Source: Prostheceraeus crozeri (Eukaryota > Platyhelminthes > Polycladida > Euryleptidae). From it: DNA of 64,000 nt. The notes under the pieces are model-generated. The model searched no databases. It saw nothing but the letters and a program-made list of their open reading frames with translations, and was not told the origin of the DNA. The stretch is taken from NCBI GenBank assembly GCA_907163375.1, contig CAJQUW010008950.1, positions 121,001 through 185,000 on the forward strand, in the 5' to 3' direction. Made by a program: the position numbers and the translations under genes. Shown here one piece after another: positions 1 to 11,920 of this stretch (the first letter of the stretch is position 1; every line of letters starts with the position of its first letter).

Positions 1-699
1 ACGAACTAGATCATTGACACTGCATTGAATATTCATAGCAGTAAATTTAGATCGTGAGGAGTCGAACGATGCGAATAACATTTCCATTTGCCGAATTTAT
101 GACGGAGAAACATTGAGTAAAAGACAAGTACTGTTCACTTGGCAGATGTTCAGGCTTCAATATGAAAACAGTAGCTTGTGTGTTCCCTAATACGATTGTC
201 CTCACGCAACGTGCGCGCTTGGCCAATCACGCGAGCAAAGGGAGACATCTCTCTCCACATCTCTCTACCATTGCATACAATGGCTGAGATAAAAGCGCGT
301 CACATCTAGAGTAACAGTGACGGGCGGATCCACCTCTGTGCGCTCCCTGCTTGATAACTGCTTCTAATGACAAATATTGATATGGCAAGAAAAAATTTGA
401 ACAACCAGCAATAGGACAAGAGACACACTTAATGACGAAACATATTTTGAACAAGTGAAATATCTGCTGATAATCAAATTTCTGTTCTTATAACCAAAGG
501 TTATAGCTTTTGATAAATTGATAATGTTAAAGTAAGATATTCAACATTAGTTACCTAATTGATCTTCCTGCTATCGAACGATCGTGATTTAGCACTGAGT
601 GAAAGTAGACAAATCTATGTTACTACCATTTTCACTTATCAAGTAGAATGAGACTTCTTTCTATTTATCTTCCGGAAATGTGATACTTTCCTTTGTTGT
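1..699. other. Gene-free AT-rich sequence
   Basis: No gene, repeat or RNA feature is supported here. The longest open stretch (227-454, minus) is short, has no recognisable motif and no sign of coding constraint. Confidence 0.5.
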
Positions 700-955
700 C
701 ATAGAAATATACTGTTTATCTGAAGTTCGCTAGAATGGAAATTGACTCAAGGTCGCGGCACATCCGGGGGAACTAAGTTGGGGCATGAAGAGCCAATTAA
801 AAGCTTCGATTTACTCATGTGACTGATTCTAACCCAATGATACAGACGTTGGCAGGTGCATCTAAGTGAAAATGCGTGTGATTTATGTGCCGTTATTGTG
901 CATTGCATGAAGCTTCATTTCCATTCTAGAGGTTCTATTGTTGTCAATTTCTATG
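700..955 (+). mobile_element. Family B MITE, copy 1
   Basis: A 256-bp non-autonomous element starts CATAGAAAT and ends ATTTCTATG, and is flanked by a perfect 8-bp duplication TTTGTTGT at 692-699 and 956-963. It matches the copies at 14057, 28866 and 52305 along its length, including the shared interior stretch GGTCGCGGCACATC. It encodes nothing. An 8-bp duplication fits the hAT or P superfamilies, but no transposase in the window identifies the source. Its left end resembles that of family A (GATTGTTTA, then a GCTAGAA motif), so the two families probably share a parent. Confidence 0.9.
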
Positions 956-963
956 TTTGTTGT

Positions 964-3900
964 CTTGTACTTATTTGCACTTTTACATTGGTATTGGACT
1001 TGTCGTTGGCAAGTGATTTATTAGTGACTTGATACTTAGTGAGCCGCTGTTCACATATAAAAGTCAGCGTACGAATAAATTTGTGATTCTGGCGCACTTC
1101 GTTGTTTTGATTACATTTGCCGAACGGATGCCGTCCTTGCAGATAACTGTTAATGATATCTCTATATTATCCGACTAGACAATCATGTTTTACTAATCGT
1201 TAATCATGTTGCAAAACGGCCTTCATTTGTATTCATAATTTGAAATGGGAAAATCAAGTAATGATGCTGTGCTGACATTTTTGATTGTGTTATAATTAGA
1301 ATGTGAAATCTTATAAAAAATCTATAAGAATTAAAAATTTTGTTGATACTGAGATCATCATCATTTCATACTTGCTAAAAATAACTTGCTAACTCACACG
1401 TTGAACGAGTATTATCGCACATACGAAGAAGGTTGAATGGCACTTAAAAGATCAAAAATCATCGTTTGGCTACAAGCAAGCATCGTTAATTTTATAATCA
1501 AATTAAAACACGACACGGTAAAAAATTCGAAGATGTCAGGAAACGGAAGATACCAAAGTTAAACAACTACCATAGTGGAAAATGATGTAAATAATTTGGT
1601 AACTTTAAGTCAAGAGAGAATGAATATAAATTGATGATAATAACATAGAGCAACTTACCCCAGTAGAGAGTAGGAAACGAAATACATATAAAGGCTAGCC
1701 GACCCAACTTTTGAATGGAAGAGAAATAAATTAAAACTTATAATCAATTTTATCCTACAATTAAAACAACAAAATGAGAGCTCGGCATGAGATATGACGA
1801 GAAACTGACCATAAATTATAAATGGTGAAAATCAAGAAACATAAGAAAACAAAATAAGATCGCTATGTACGGAGTCATCAGGGACGAACCATGTCGCTGC
1901 ATGAAGCAAGGTTTCGACCCTTAACCTCCAACCTACACATGGCAGGGCCAGGCCGACCATATCGAATGAACGATAAGAAAAGCCTCTCCAAACCAAAGGA
2001 AACATAGCTAAAACTTAACCGAAAATAAATTTTGAATATAAGAGAACAAAAAAGGAAACATAAGAACCTGGTAAATAGTTGTTAGTCTAACATATATATG
2101 ATGGAAGGTATTTGGCGAGGTGAAAAACAGCCAAACTTATAAAAGAGGAACCTATTCCTGGAGGACTTTATGCAAGAATTAAGTAGCGGATTAACTTTGT
2201 AACCCCTTTCCTTGAAGATATTGAAAATGCCCTTACCTCTTGATATGACGGCGGAAGCATCAGATGAAATCCTGGCGAACCTGATGAGTTGGGCAGGCTA
2301 TAAGCTAGCATTGTTAACTTTCCTGATCTTTTCTGATACTTTGACAACGCTTTACCGAAGTCAGAAATCTGAGATTAGAATTCATAAAGATGTCAACTGA
2401 ACCCCCCTCAGGTCTCTGTGAGCAAAAGCAGTTTATCAGAAGAATAATGACAGCAACAGACGCTATTATCTGAAAATATCGAAATAACAGATAATCTTGA
2501 ATTCGGCTAGAGAGGCGGAAATCAAATCATTCTCACCTCTTCAGACACTCTGACTTCTATGCAAATTGATATTTCTCTGCAAAATTCTTGACAGGAAGAA
2601 TTTGTTTCCATCATGATAACATGTATTGCATTCAATACTCCTCATATGACGGAAAATTCGCATTTCCTTCTCTCAGAACGATTCATAGATCCAACTTCTT
2701 CACAGAATTAATCGTCTCCAATTGAAATTCTCAAGATGAAGAGATCAATCAGATCAGATTCCGTCAAGAATTCTATCACTTCATACGCCATTTAGTCTAG
2801 TTATCGCCGATGAGAATTTTAACATGAGCTAAATCAAGGTGACTATGAAACTTTGACATTTTCAAATTAATTGTAAAGATTTGTAAAGAACCTGAAAAGT
2901 TCTTTCCTAATTTGCAAAGATCACTTGAAAGATGAAAAGGCATTCATGTTATGAGTTAGAATTAAGAAAACTTCTTGATCAAAAGTCCTCTTCTTCAACA
3001 GACTTCTTTTATGAGTGTCAATGGTGCCAACTCCTAAACTTTGTTTGGAAATCGTGAGAATAAAAGAAACAACTTTTATCGATTCAATCTTTTACTTATC
3101 TGTCACTGTACTCCAGCAATGCACTTTGAAATAAGCAAGCGCCGATAATTTGAAAAACTTGTCGAATTTCTCACACTTCCTTCTCGTTTAAAGCTGCTGA
3201 ATTGGATTGTTTAAGCTCGTAAAGCTGACTAATTGATGCGCCGAATTATGGCTAGCTCACATAGAGAGGATAAACTTTGATATTGCCTTTGACCATTCAA
3301 GAAAAGGAAATGAAAGGATATCAGCATGACGTCACCAAGCTGCTTCACAGTGATTGGGCACAGGTTTCATGGAGCACAGGTCTATAAAGAAGTGGCCACT
3401 GTTAGAGACAGGCGGTTATTGGAATTTCGGCGATAGTTGTCTCTAGCTCTAATATCTTTCAATATATCGACAGTGTCTAAGTTCATATGAATTGTACTTC
3501 CCTAACTTTTGTAGAGTGATACATGTGACATCCTTAAAATGAAACTTCGAGTGATCAAAACACAGAATGGCAGTATCAGAAGAATAAAGACCAAAAGAGG
3601 CTTGATCGACAAAAGCCAATTAATTAAAACAGCGCATTATTTGAAAACTCTTTTCCCTATTCGGATCCTTGGTGACTATTTACTTCAAGATAGAAGACGA
3701 TAACTCAGCATTCATGACGTCAAACCGCGAGATATTTATGTATCCTGGCCTTTAGACTGATAATCACAAGGACTGCAGAGTGCCACTTTACCTGGGCATG
3801 GACAGGGAGTGTAGAATAGAAACATGTCCTGAGACTTGAACAATTTAAGCATACCGGACTCTGCACGGTCCCGCGCGTCTCTGTGTGAACACTCCCATAG

Positions 3901-4545
3901 GTTTATTGAGGTTCTGAGCGGAAATTCTGGACGCGTGATGACGCGCCACGCCGCGTCTGATGTAAATGAACATCTACTTCTCAAGGCACTTTTACACACC
4001 AGCACACAGAATTTCTTTGAATCTCGAAGACGTCTTGGAGTCAGGTGATGCAGTGAATGGTCACTGCCTTCAGTCAATGACGAAAAAAATTGAAGCTTAC
4101 AATAACACGTCGAGACATGAAAGAACCAGACAAGCAATCAGAGTAACCACATCTCGAAGAGCTATAGTGTTTGCAGCACATGTACTGACCAAAACGGGTG
4201 CGCAATATTCCAGAATACTACGGATGCAGTTGTTATAGACCTGTATCAATATGTCATAAGAAAGAATAGTTATTTACGCAACAAGTGCAAAGTATCCATC
4301 TTTATTGCATTTTTCGAGATCAACATGTCTATACACGAACCCGAAGGGCGCGGGCAAAGTTTGTTGATCGACAACAATGCAATTAAGATGGATATCTTCC
4401 CACGAGTTGTGTAAGTAACTTTATATAATGCATGATATTGTGCAGCTTTCTATGTCCACAGGTTAGCAAGTTCCACGAAGTAGGTAATTATTTTCCTGAT
4501 TGGAAATTATTAACCTGGTGCAGACGTCTATGGACAGAGTCATGC
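964..4545. other. Gene-free region
   Basis: This 3.6-kb AT-rich stretch has only short open frames. Overlapping frames at 3736-4238 on both strands lie in a slightly GC-richer patch; none has a recognisable domain, and the overlap argues against coding. No repeat from elsewhere in the window was recognised here. Confidence 0.4.
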
Positions 4546-4553
4546 ATTGTAAC

Positions 4554-5159
4554 CACAGAATTAAATATTTTGTTTATCTGCTTCGGTTTGCTAGAAGTGT
4601 GATTAATACGAAATTGACGGCACATCGAGGAACCTATTAGGTGGGCAAAAAGGAAATCCGAATACCTTACAGAGATAGGAAAAAAGTCGTGCGTCGCTTG
4701 CGGATTAATGTGAATTCCAGCAAAGTGATTTGATTGCCAAAATTCCTTCAGATTCGAAGACTTCAGATCATTGCCCACACGTTTTCTCCATAATGTTGGC
4801 CCGTCCGATCATTATTAAAAAAAGTAGCAGGCGTGCGAAAATTAGTTCACTTGATGATTTCACATCCTCTCCTCGGCATTTCTCACTGTATAGTGCACAC
4901 ATTGAATCGAAGCCAGGCATCGATGTGTGTTTTGTTGTGCGTGAAGTGATGTCACAGCACGCACGCCTCTCTCACTGGCCCCGGTGTCTTTTACTGACAG
5001 CTTATTGTTCGCCATTTCCAATAGCAAGCGATACACGAATTATCCATTCGAGAAGGAGCAAGTTGTCTACCTCTGTGATGTGACATCTCGATATTAAGGT
5101 TACATATAACCATTCCTTTCCACGAAACCGAAGCGCGCGCAGATGAATCTAATTCTGTG
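4554..5159 (+). mobile_element. Family A long-form MITE, copy 1
   Basis: A 606-bp element with ends CACAGAATTA and TAATTCTGTG is flanked by 8-bp direct repeats that differ at one base (ATTGTAAC at 4546-4553, ATTATAAC at 5160-5167). It is nearly identical over its length to 12923-13529. Its left half matches the shorter A copies (for example 53042-53563), but its right half is different, so it is a distinct subfamily. Both strands have open frames of about 100 codons, interrupted differently in different copies. I treat these as non-coding. Confidence 0.92.
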
Positions 5160-5167
5160 ATTATAAC

Positions 5168-6867
5168 AGATAATGCATAGATTTCTTCAGTCACTATTTG
5201 TAATAATACTCTCGAACCTTCGGCTCTCGATAATTAGAGCAAATAATGACCTCAAATCAATGCATTATCTATTACATTTCATAGGATCCGCAGAATCTAT
5301 GACCATCCAAATTTTATAGTTGTCAAAAATCTACCTCTACTTGTCATGGAATTGTAGATATCGGCGGTATTTCTTGAGATTTCCATGTAGAATTCACCGT
5401 TTTAGAGAATGAAGAACTTTCTATGTGCTGATGTATCTCAACGACGGAGAGCAATAAAGACGGTTTATTGCACTCTCTGAAGGTTATGCACTCTCTGAAG
5501 GCTATGCACTCTTTGGGAAGCATGAACTTCATTATGGAAGCAATAATAATAGAGATTATTGCACTGTGAGATATAAATGGTTTCAACTGCCGAAGTACAT
5601 AAAGTCTTGAGGAGGCTTTCTTTGTGACATGAAAACATGTGAACTGTAACTTGACTTGGAATCAGAAATCAAGTTACCTAGCAGTTTAATAGAGCTCTAG
5701 AATAGAATATTGGGAATCAATATAGACGGAGTCGAAAACACGAAGACATTTGTTGACTTTTCTCAACTTTAATTGAAATAAATTGTCATATCAAAGCTGA
5801 ACTGAAGAAAGGAAAATCCGTTTGACATTGCAAGTTCACATCACAAAATGTTGAACGAAAGCTGCACGGTCTAGATGTAAACATGCTCAACAGCATGTTC
5901 ACTTTAACAAGGCTGCAGCAGCGCGACACCGGCTATAGATTCGACTGCGGTGCCGCCAAAAACATACCTTGTTCGTAAGTACAAGTATGTTTACTTATGC
6001 GCTGCGCTCATGGTTGAACATTAACGTGCGCAATTATAATAAGTTATACTGGTAAGTCACTTATTGATTTTTCTGTATTCTGAACGTTTGATAGAAATCT
6101 TGAAAAAAGTAGATATCATAGACACAATTAACTCCTGGCAAAGTAATTCAAATGTCCATGTACCGGAAGTAAATGACAACTCCAAAATTGTACATGGCTA
6201 ACTCAGTACAGGCTAAAGAATCCTCTAATCCATTTCCTGTCATTTGGAAGAGAGGAAGAAAGAAAACATCGAGTGTCCTGCAGCGAGGTCTTCATTATTA
6301 CACTATGATAACACACGAACTGCATACCAAACATAAGGTGCAACTGATTACAATGCTTATATGCAAAGGAGGCAACATGAATAGTGGGTTTAGGTGGTTA
6401 AGGGCACAGAAGTGCATCTTGACAAGTACAATGTACAATGATAAATTTTATTATCAATAATTACCGCATGTACAAAGATATATTTTTTCGAGGTGCTTCT
6501 TACATTTAACAAAACTGTCGTTAGCCGGATGAATTTTTTTCAATAGACTAACTTTCAGATAGCAGCCGCAGTCAAGATTGACTGCTTAGCGGCCGTGGTT
6601 TCTATTCAAAGAAATGGAATAGAATAGAGTAAAATAAGCGCAAATTTTTGTAAATAAAAATCAGGACATAAATACATGTACAAGACAAAACTCAGGAAAT
6701 ATTATCAATTGAATATAAAGTACTGCGGCAAAGCAACGGATCAGATACACAAACGATTATAAATATTTGAACAATGTAGAAAAATGAACAAGAGCGCCAA
6801 ATAAGTTATCAACAATGCACGGTACGTTATTAACAAGTCTTTAGTAGCTAACAAGTTACTACTTCCC
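5168..6867. other. Gene-free region with a weak inverted repeat
   Basis: No gene is supported. Between 5876 and 5996 a loose inverted repeat pairs GTAAACAT and AACAAGG with CCTTGTT and ATGTTTAC around a GC-richer centre, perhaps an old foldback remnant. The 95-codon frame at 6173-6460 has no recognisable motif. Confidence 0.35.
5470..5523 (+). repeat. Short 18-bp tandem repeat
   Basis: Three adjacent 18-bp units begin GCACTCT. The first two differ by one base and the third has diverged. Confidence 0.75.
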
Positions 6868-7020
6868 CACTGAGGGCTTGGAGGTACTGAAATATTAGAG
6901 TTTTCTGGAGAGTTGTGATACTTTTAGCCCGGGTATCCTTCCTGCCCAATTCAGGGCTCGACCTCAAGACCTGAAGATCGACAGATGAAGCACTTGACTA
7001 GTGTGCCACGGAGACTACCA
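6868..7020 (-). mobile_element. tRNA-derived SINE, copy 1 (diverged)
   Basis: On the minus strand this matches the SINE at 20919: a tRNA-like head with box-A-like TGGCACAC and box-B-like GGTCGAGCCC, then a body with AGGAAGGATACCCGG. The tail after the CCACTGAGG segment is short. It is an old, diverged copy. Confidence 0.75.
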
Positions 7021-8441
7021 ATGAATAGAAATCCTAATCATAAAGAATATAATTCGCAAGTAATGTCGAAGAGTCGTCACATGTACTTATGCTTGGATTA
7101 AGCATTTCCTATTTATACCATTAACACACAAGCATTGACACAATTATTTTTGAAACTCAAAATTTCACTTCAAAAATATTTTTCAAACGTAATTTTCCGG
7201 CGCTCTGCATAGCACGATGTTTGGAGTGGAACAATTGGAATCGACTTGATCATTTTTATATTTTGGCTACAATTTTCTGCCATAAAGAGTTGAGATCTAT
7301 GCCTTATCGGTTGCTGTATTTGTTGCATTATCTGTGATATTTTATTGTTTATTGCAACCATTATATCTAATTTTTCTATCAATCGTTTATATTCAATCCC
7401 TGACCCCTCTCTATATAATTGCTTGAACAGAGAAGGTTATCATATTCAGATTACTATCATCAAACTCCACATCAGATATTCAACACTAGCATAGCTTAAC
7501 TAACCAACAATGCATGAAGATGGGAATTTATTCATTCAATAACTGTTATTATGAAGGATCGAACACCGGAAGTTCTCCTAATGGGCACTGGTGGACGACG
7601 ATTTATCCATTTCGCGGTTATTGTTGCAAGGCTGGAATGATAAATGAATTCTCATGTCGCTCACTAGCATTGGGAAGATTGATGTTGAAATGTATCCAAA
7701 GTAAGCATTGCTATCATAATTATATTTTCTCCCAAAAGGAAACTGAATGCAACATAAAAAAGCTTTCGACATGATGAGTCTGAATCAAGAGTTGGATATT
7801 TGAATTTCCGATAAATTGCTCAAACTAACTTTTTGTTAAGTTGAGAGCGGCTGTGACATAAATTTAATTGGATATAAAGTTCAGTTAGAAATTTGCAAAC
7901 GTGAAGATTGCAAAACAATGAGCCGTACTTATCAGATAAATTTATCATTTCCTCAACCGTGCAACTAAAGGGAAAAGTGTTTTTAAAGTTGATGCAAATG
8001 TAACGAATTTATCTTATTGTTTGATGGAAAATAATGTAGCTTGAATTTGAATTGAGCAATTAATGCTAACGTTTCTACAATGAAAAAGTTGTAGCGTTAT
8101 TAATTATTCCAACAAGTTTTACAAAGACAACCATCTCATTGCGGAAGCAACGGGAGTATGTTGAATACAACTTCACTTCACGGTGATTACAATGCATTTG
8201 TGACAATTCTAATGTGAATTCTGAAAATACGACGCCTTCCTGTTAACAGTCCAAGCAGAAATTTCAAAAATAATGTGACAAGCAACTCTTTTCAGGATAA
8301 ATAATCAACTCAGCATTAGATAGCATGTTGTGTACTTCAACAGTGGATAGTTGACAATTCTCATATATGGCTCAAGTCCGTCATGTGATGGAGTTCTGCT
8401 TACAAGTGCGGCTACCTGAACCTCAGAATATCTTACATATA
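7021..8441. other. Gene-free region
   Basis: Only short overlapping frames occur (7170-7382 minus, 7514-7774 plus, 7578-7772 minus) and none has a recognisable motif. Nothing else is supported. Confidence 0.4.
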
Positions 8442-8697
8442 CAGGGTGCGAGAAAAGTCCTTGCGGATTTTTATCAACTTTATATTTTGCTATTCAATGA
8501 TCAAATATCATTTCTTCAGTGACCAATATGTGGCAATGCGTTTGTAGATAACTCTGCCACTCGACTATTATGCATGCCAAGTCTTCAGATTTAACACATA
8601 GTGAGCTTTATGCTATTCAATCAACAAAATTTAAATTGATTACTTTCCATACGTTTTGTAAACTCGGCATTTCATTGTGCTATTTTCGATGCTTTGA

Positions 8698-8985
8698 AAA
8701 GCTATGCCACTTGTTTTTCCTGAGCTCCATGGATTTCACATTTGAATCTAGCTACGAGATTTGATCTCATTTTAATCAAATCAACAAAGTTGTGCCTCAA
8801 ATAGCTATGCCACTCGTTTTTGCTGAGCTCCATAGATTTCAAATTTAAATCTAACTTCGAGGATCGATCATTAAATGACGGACTAAACCATGGATGATTA
8901 ACCTTAATAAATGTTATGCCTTGAAAAGCTATGCCACTTATTTTTGCTGACCAGCATAGATTTCACATTTGAATCTTACTACGAG
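8698..8985 (+). repeat. Three subterminal direct repeats in the mariner
   Basis: Three diverged copies of a block of roughly 65 bp start near 8698, 8803 and 8925. Each has AAAGCTATGCCACT or a close variant, then TTTTTGCTGA, then ATTTCACATTTGAATCT. They lie only on the 5' side, between the left TIR and the transposase start. They could be transposase-binding or promoter elements; this is inference. Confidence 0.8.
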
Positions 8986-9067
8986 ATTTTTAATTTTAAT
9001 CAATACATTTTATACACTGTGTTTATAAACTCGATACACTGATGGATGTGAGTAATTTGATATTGTG

Positions 9068-10102
9068 ATGGAATTCTCGACAATAGAAAAAGTTTATTGC
9101 ACATCATAGGCCATTTCTTTCAACTGTGAAGAAAGTGCTCGTCAATTCAGAGAGAAATTTAACAAGGAACCCCCATCGTCGAGAACAATCTTGTATTGGA
9201 AGAACAAACTTCTTGAAACCGGCAGCCTGTCCCACGACCGACCCAGAAGTGGCAGACCCATAACAGCATCTGGAGATGAAAACAGGCAAAAGGTAATTGA
9301 AGCTGTCACTGAAAATCATTCAACTTCGACAAGAGCGATATCGAGGGATGTCGGGATCTCAGATTTCACTGTCTGAAAAGTTCTAAAAGCCGAGCATTAT
9401 CATCCATACAAGCCGCTATATTCTCAATTTCTTTGTGATGAGGACGAAGACCGCCGCTTACAATTTTGTGAAGAAATGAGGAGAAAATCGAGAGAAGATC
9501 CTGCTTTCCTCCGAAAGCTAACATTTTCGGACGAGTGTGTCATGTCGTTGACAGGCAACATCAACAAGCACAATGTGCACTTCTGGACTACGACGAACCC
9601 GAATATTAGAATGACCAACCCAGGCAAGACTCCTAGCCTCACCGTGTGGGCCTGTATAGGCTATTGCGGATTTCTTCTCTACGATATCAGTTCAGAAACC
9701 ATGAATGGAAAGAGATATTCTGATCTTCTGTTGAACCAAGTCGTTCCTTATTTCTCTCGTGGCACTGGAAGAACCCTTCTGTTCCAGCAAGACGGAGCGC
9801 CTCCCCATTACTCTTTTTCAGCGCGTCAAATTCTAGAGACTCATTTGTCCAATCGCTGGATCGGCAGGAGAGGACCTATTGAATGGCCAGCAAGATCGCC
9901 GGACTTGACACCCTGCGACTTTTGGTTCTGGAGTCACCTGCAGCAATTGGTTTATCCTCCAGGTTTTATTTACAGGAACATTCAGGACTTGCGGGAAGAG
10001 ATTGAGCGACAAATGAACAACATTGCTCTCTCTTACTACCGTGATTCGTTGAGGAATTTTCAGAAACGTTTTCTGAAGTGCATTGAGCATGACGGTGAAT
10101 AA
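9068..10102 (+). pseudogene. Mariner (DD41D) transposase with two in-frame stops
   Basis: The frame runs 344 codons from an ATG at 9068 to a stop at 10100-10102, about normal length for a mariner transposase. It is broken by TAG at 9107-9109 and TGA at 9374-9376, with no frameshift. The N-terminal part shows the mariner helix-turn-helix pattern, ending its first half in RPRSGRP. Catalytic D residues are visible in FSDE, in QQDGAPPH and in SPDLTPCDFWFW. There are 41 residues between the last two, so this is the DD41D (rosa-like) group rather than DD34D. The codon after ISDFTV is the second stop. The clean 627-bp downstream frame could tempt an annotator to call a gene, but it lacks the DNA-binding domain. 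Confidence 0.93.
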
Positions 10103-10274
10103 AAAGAATAAAAATGTCAATGAGTACATGGAATGTTCAGTTTTTATTTCTAGATGGGTTTGTTCAAAGAAAAATGAAAATAAAGTAAAACAATTCACCA
10201 TACAATAACCAAATATGAAGTTATCAAAAATCCGCAAAGACTTTTCTCGCACCCTGTACTTGATTGCATAAATA

Positions 10275-10941
10275 GTCCGACAGCCAGAACGAGTTTCTGC
10301 AGGGAACGAGGCCGACAATGAGACTTTCACACAATGATGCACACCCAATACCTACAACGAATCAACGTGTCTGGCGAGTTCTACATCTTTCCTCCTCTAA
10401 CCAGATGAGATCAAAGAAAGACACATGCAAATCTAATGGGAAGCAGACAGAGGTTTTCGGTGAAAATGAGACTTTCTATATTTTCTCTTGTTTAGTGATA
10501 AATACCAAGTTAAGAGCCATAATTTTTGATATGGAATGTCTTCAGGTCATTTCTTATCATGTTAATGAACATTTATCCATAAAGCTACACACATTCAGAT
10601 TTGGTAAGCCTCCTACTGTCGGCAAACACCAACATGCTGGCCCGCAGTATCCACATCGAGCCACATGCTTGCATGCATCACCAATCAGATGCATGCTAAT
10701 ATCACATACACATGATAGGAAACGACCTGAAGACATTCCATGTCAAAAATTCAGGCTCTACACTCACGACATTTCAGTTGGATCTGCGTCCCATTGGATT
10801 AACGATTTTCTTTGATCCTGTCTGACAAGAAGGGGAACTCGGCAGACGCGCAGATTCGTGTCAGGCATAGAGTGTACCTCATTCTGCGCCAGTTTCATGT
10901 TCAGCCTCGTTCCCTACAGAAACTAGTCCTGCCTTTCGGAC
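10275..10941. mobile_element. Foldback element, copy 1
   Basis: About 667 bp with ends GTCCG and CGGAC. Each end runs inward as a long, imperfect inverted repeat of nearly 300 bp: GAGTTTCTGCAGGGAACGAG on the left pairs with a close match on the right. The arms meet around 10550-10750 near ATGTCTTCAGGTC. It matches 61287-62014. The left end lies only 17 bp after the mariner TA. The right terminus has diverged (CGGACTTA), so I cannot confirm its target duplication. The 165-codon frame within it is an accident of the repeat. Confidence 0.85.
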
Positions 10942-11752
10942 TTAGAATGATGCCGCTAAACCTTTCAGCAGCTGCCATACTTCCATGCTTGATAGGGCAC
11001 TTGGTGATTTTGGGGAAATAAACGTAAATGAACGTTTGTCTTTGTCTCAATTACCCTAACAAGAAAATTCCTCTGAAAACTGTTAGAATCCGTGTCTGAT
11101 TTCACGGCGCGTAATAATGTATTCATTCATGTGATTGCGTTGGAATACCTTACTCACCCACGGATGAACTTCTTTGCCTTGCCAGTCTGCATAAGTGCAA
11201 TCATGTGACGCGGACGATTACCGCAAGTGTAGATGTGTTGTGTATTTATCGGCAATTTGTCTGCATCGTGGAAGAAATAGCAATCGAATTCCGGGTACAT
11301 TTTCGTCAGCAGCTTCACCCCAACATTGAACAACTTCGCACGATTGAAGAGACGCTTGTCGACCTTGAGAGGAAGAGATTAGAGATTAAGGGAGGGAGAT
11401 AAGAGAAAGTAAATTTACCTGAATAATTGAAAATATTTCCCCCTAGAAATATGAAATCCCTCTTCTCTTTAAAGTGCGTGAGCTGTGTCATTCCTTCATT
11501 TCAAAGGAATCTTATCGTAATTTTATTGAGTGGAATTTAAGATGGAATTTCGTTAGGAGATTTTTTGATCCAATACTCGGCTTTGAGCTACGAGTTAGAC
11601 AAAGTAGGAAGAGTTGAAGTTGCGATTCTTGTGAGGTGGAATTGCTCCACCAGCTGTCATAAAAAATCAATTATCTCTGTTACAATCAATCATTGAAGCT
11701 ATTGGCGATTGGCAATCAATGAAATGAGATAAACGATAGATGAAATTGACAC
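10942..11752. other. Gene-free region
   Basis: A 65-codon frame at 11205-11402 is rich in charged residues but shows no recognised motif and no splice context that I can support. Otherwise nothing is seen. Confidence 0.35.
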
Positions 11753-11920
11753 CCAAAATCTGTGCGGCTGGTGGGGATAGAGCCTACGATCCCAAGTTAT
11801 CAAGGCTTGTCGCCCTACCAACTGAGCCACGAAGCTTTGTGTGACCGATGTCAATTGGCAGGATCAAGCTATCATCATCACACATCATCTGTCATAGCAA
11901 CTATAATCAGTAAATAAATA
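11753..11920 (-). mobile_element. Second tRNA-like repeat, copy 1
   Basis: On the minus strand a tRNA-like module has box A GTGGCTCAGTTGG and ends CCACCAGCCG, but the box B region GGATCGTAGGCTC is a poor match. It is preceded by about 85 bp shared with 59300-59466 (TTGCTATGACA, then TTGATCCTGCCAATTGACA). Because two copies share this upstream DNA, it is a dispersed repeat and not a free-standing tRNA gene. Confidence 0.7.

Larger units (their letters stand above)
8442..10256 (+). mobile_element. Full-length DD41D mariner-type transposon
   Basis: This 1815-bp element runs between TA dinucleotides (8440-8441 and 10257-10258). Its inverted ends begin CAGGGTGCGAGAAAAGTC and continue into TTGCGGATTTTT with one difference, giving TIRs of at least 30 bp. 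It contains one transposase frame (9068-10102) on the plus strand, preceded by about 620 bp of non-coding DNA with three internal direct repeats. Cut-and-paste transposition at TA is established for the IS630/Tc1/mariner superfamily. The frame is broken, so this copy should not make active enzyme. Confidence 0.95.

Noticed and set aside
9476..10102. An apparently intact 208-codon gene
   Set aside because: It is the C-terminal two-thirds of the mariner transposase. The same frame continues upstream through two stop codons to an ATG at 9068, so it is a pseudogene fragment.
10318..10815. A 165-codon plus-strand open frame
   Set aside because: It lies wholly in the foldback element, is not conserved in the second copy at 61287, and has no domain.
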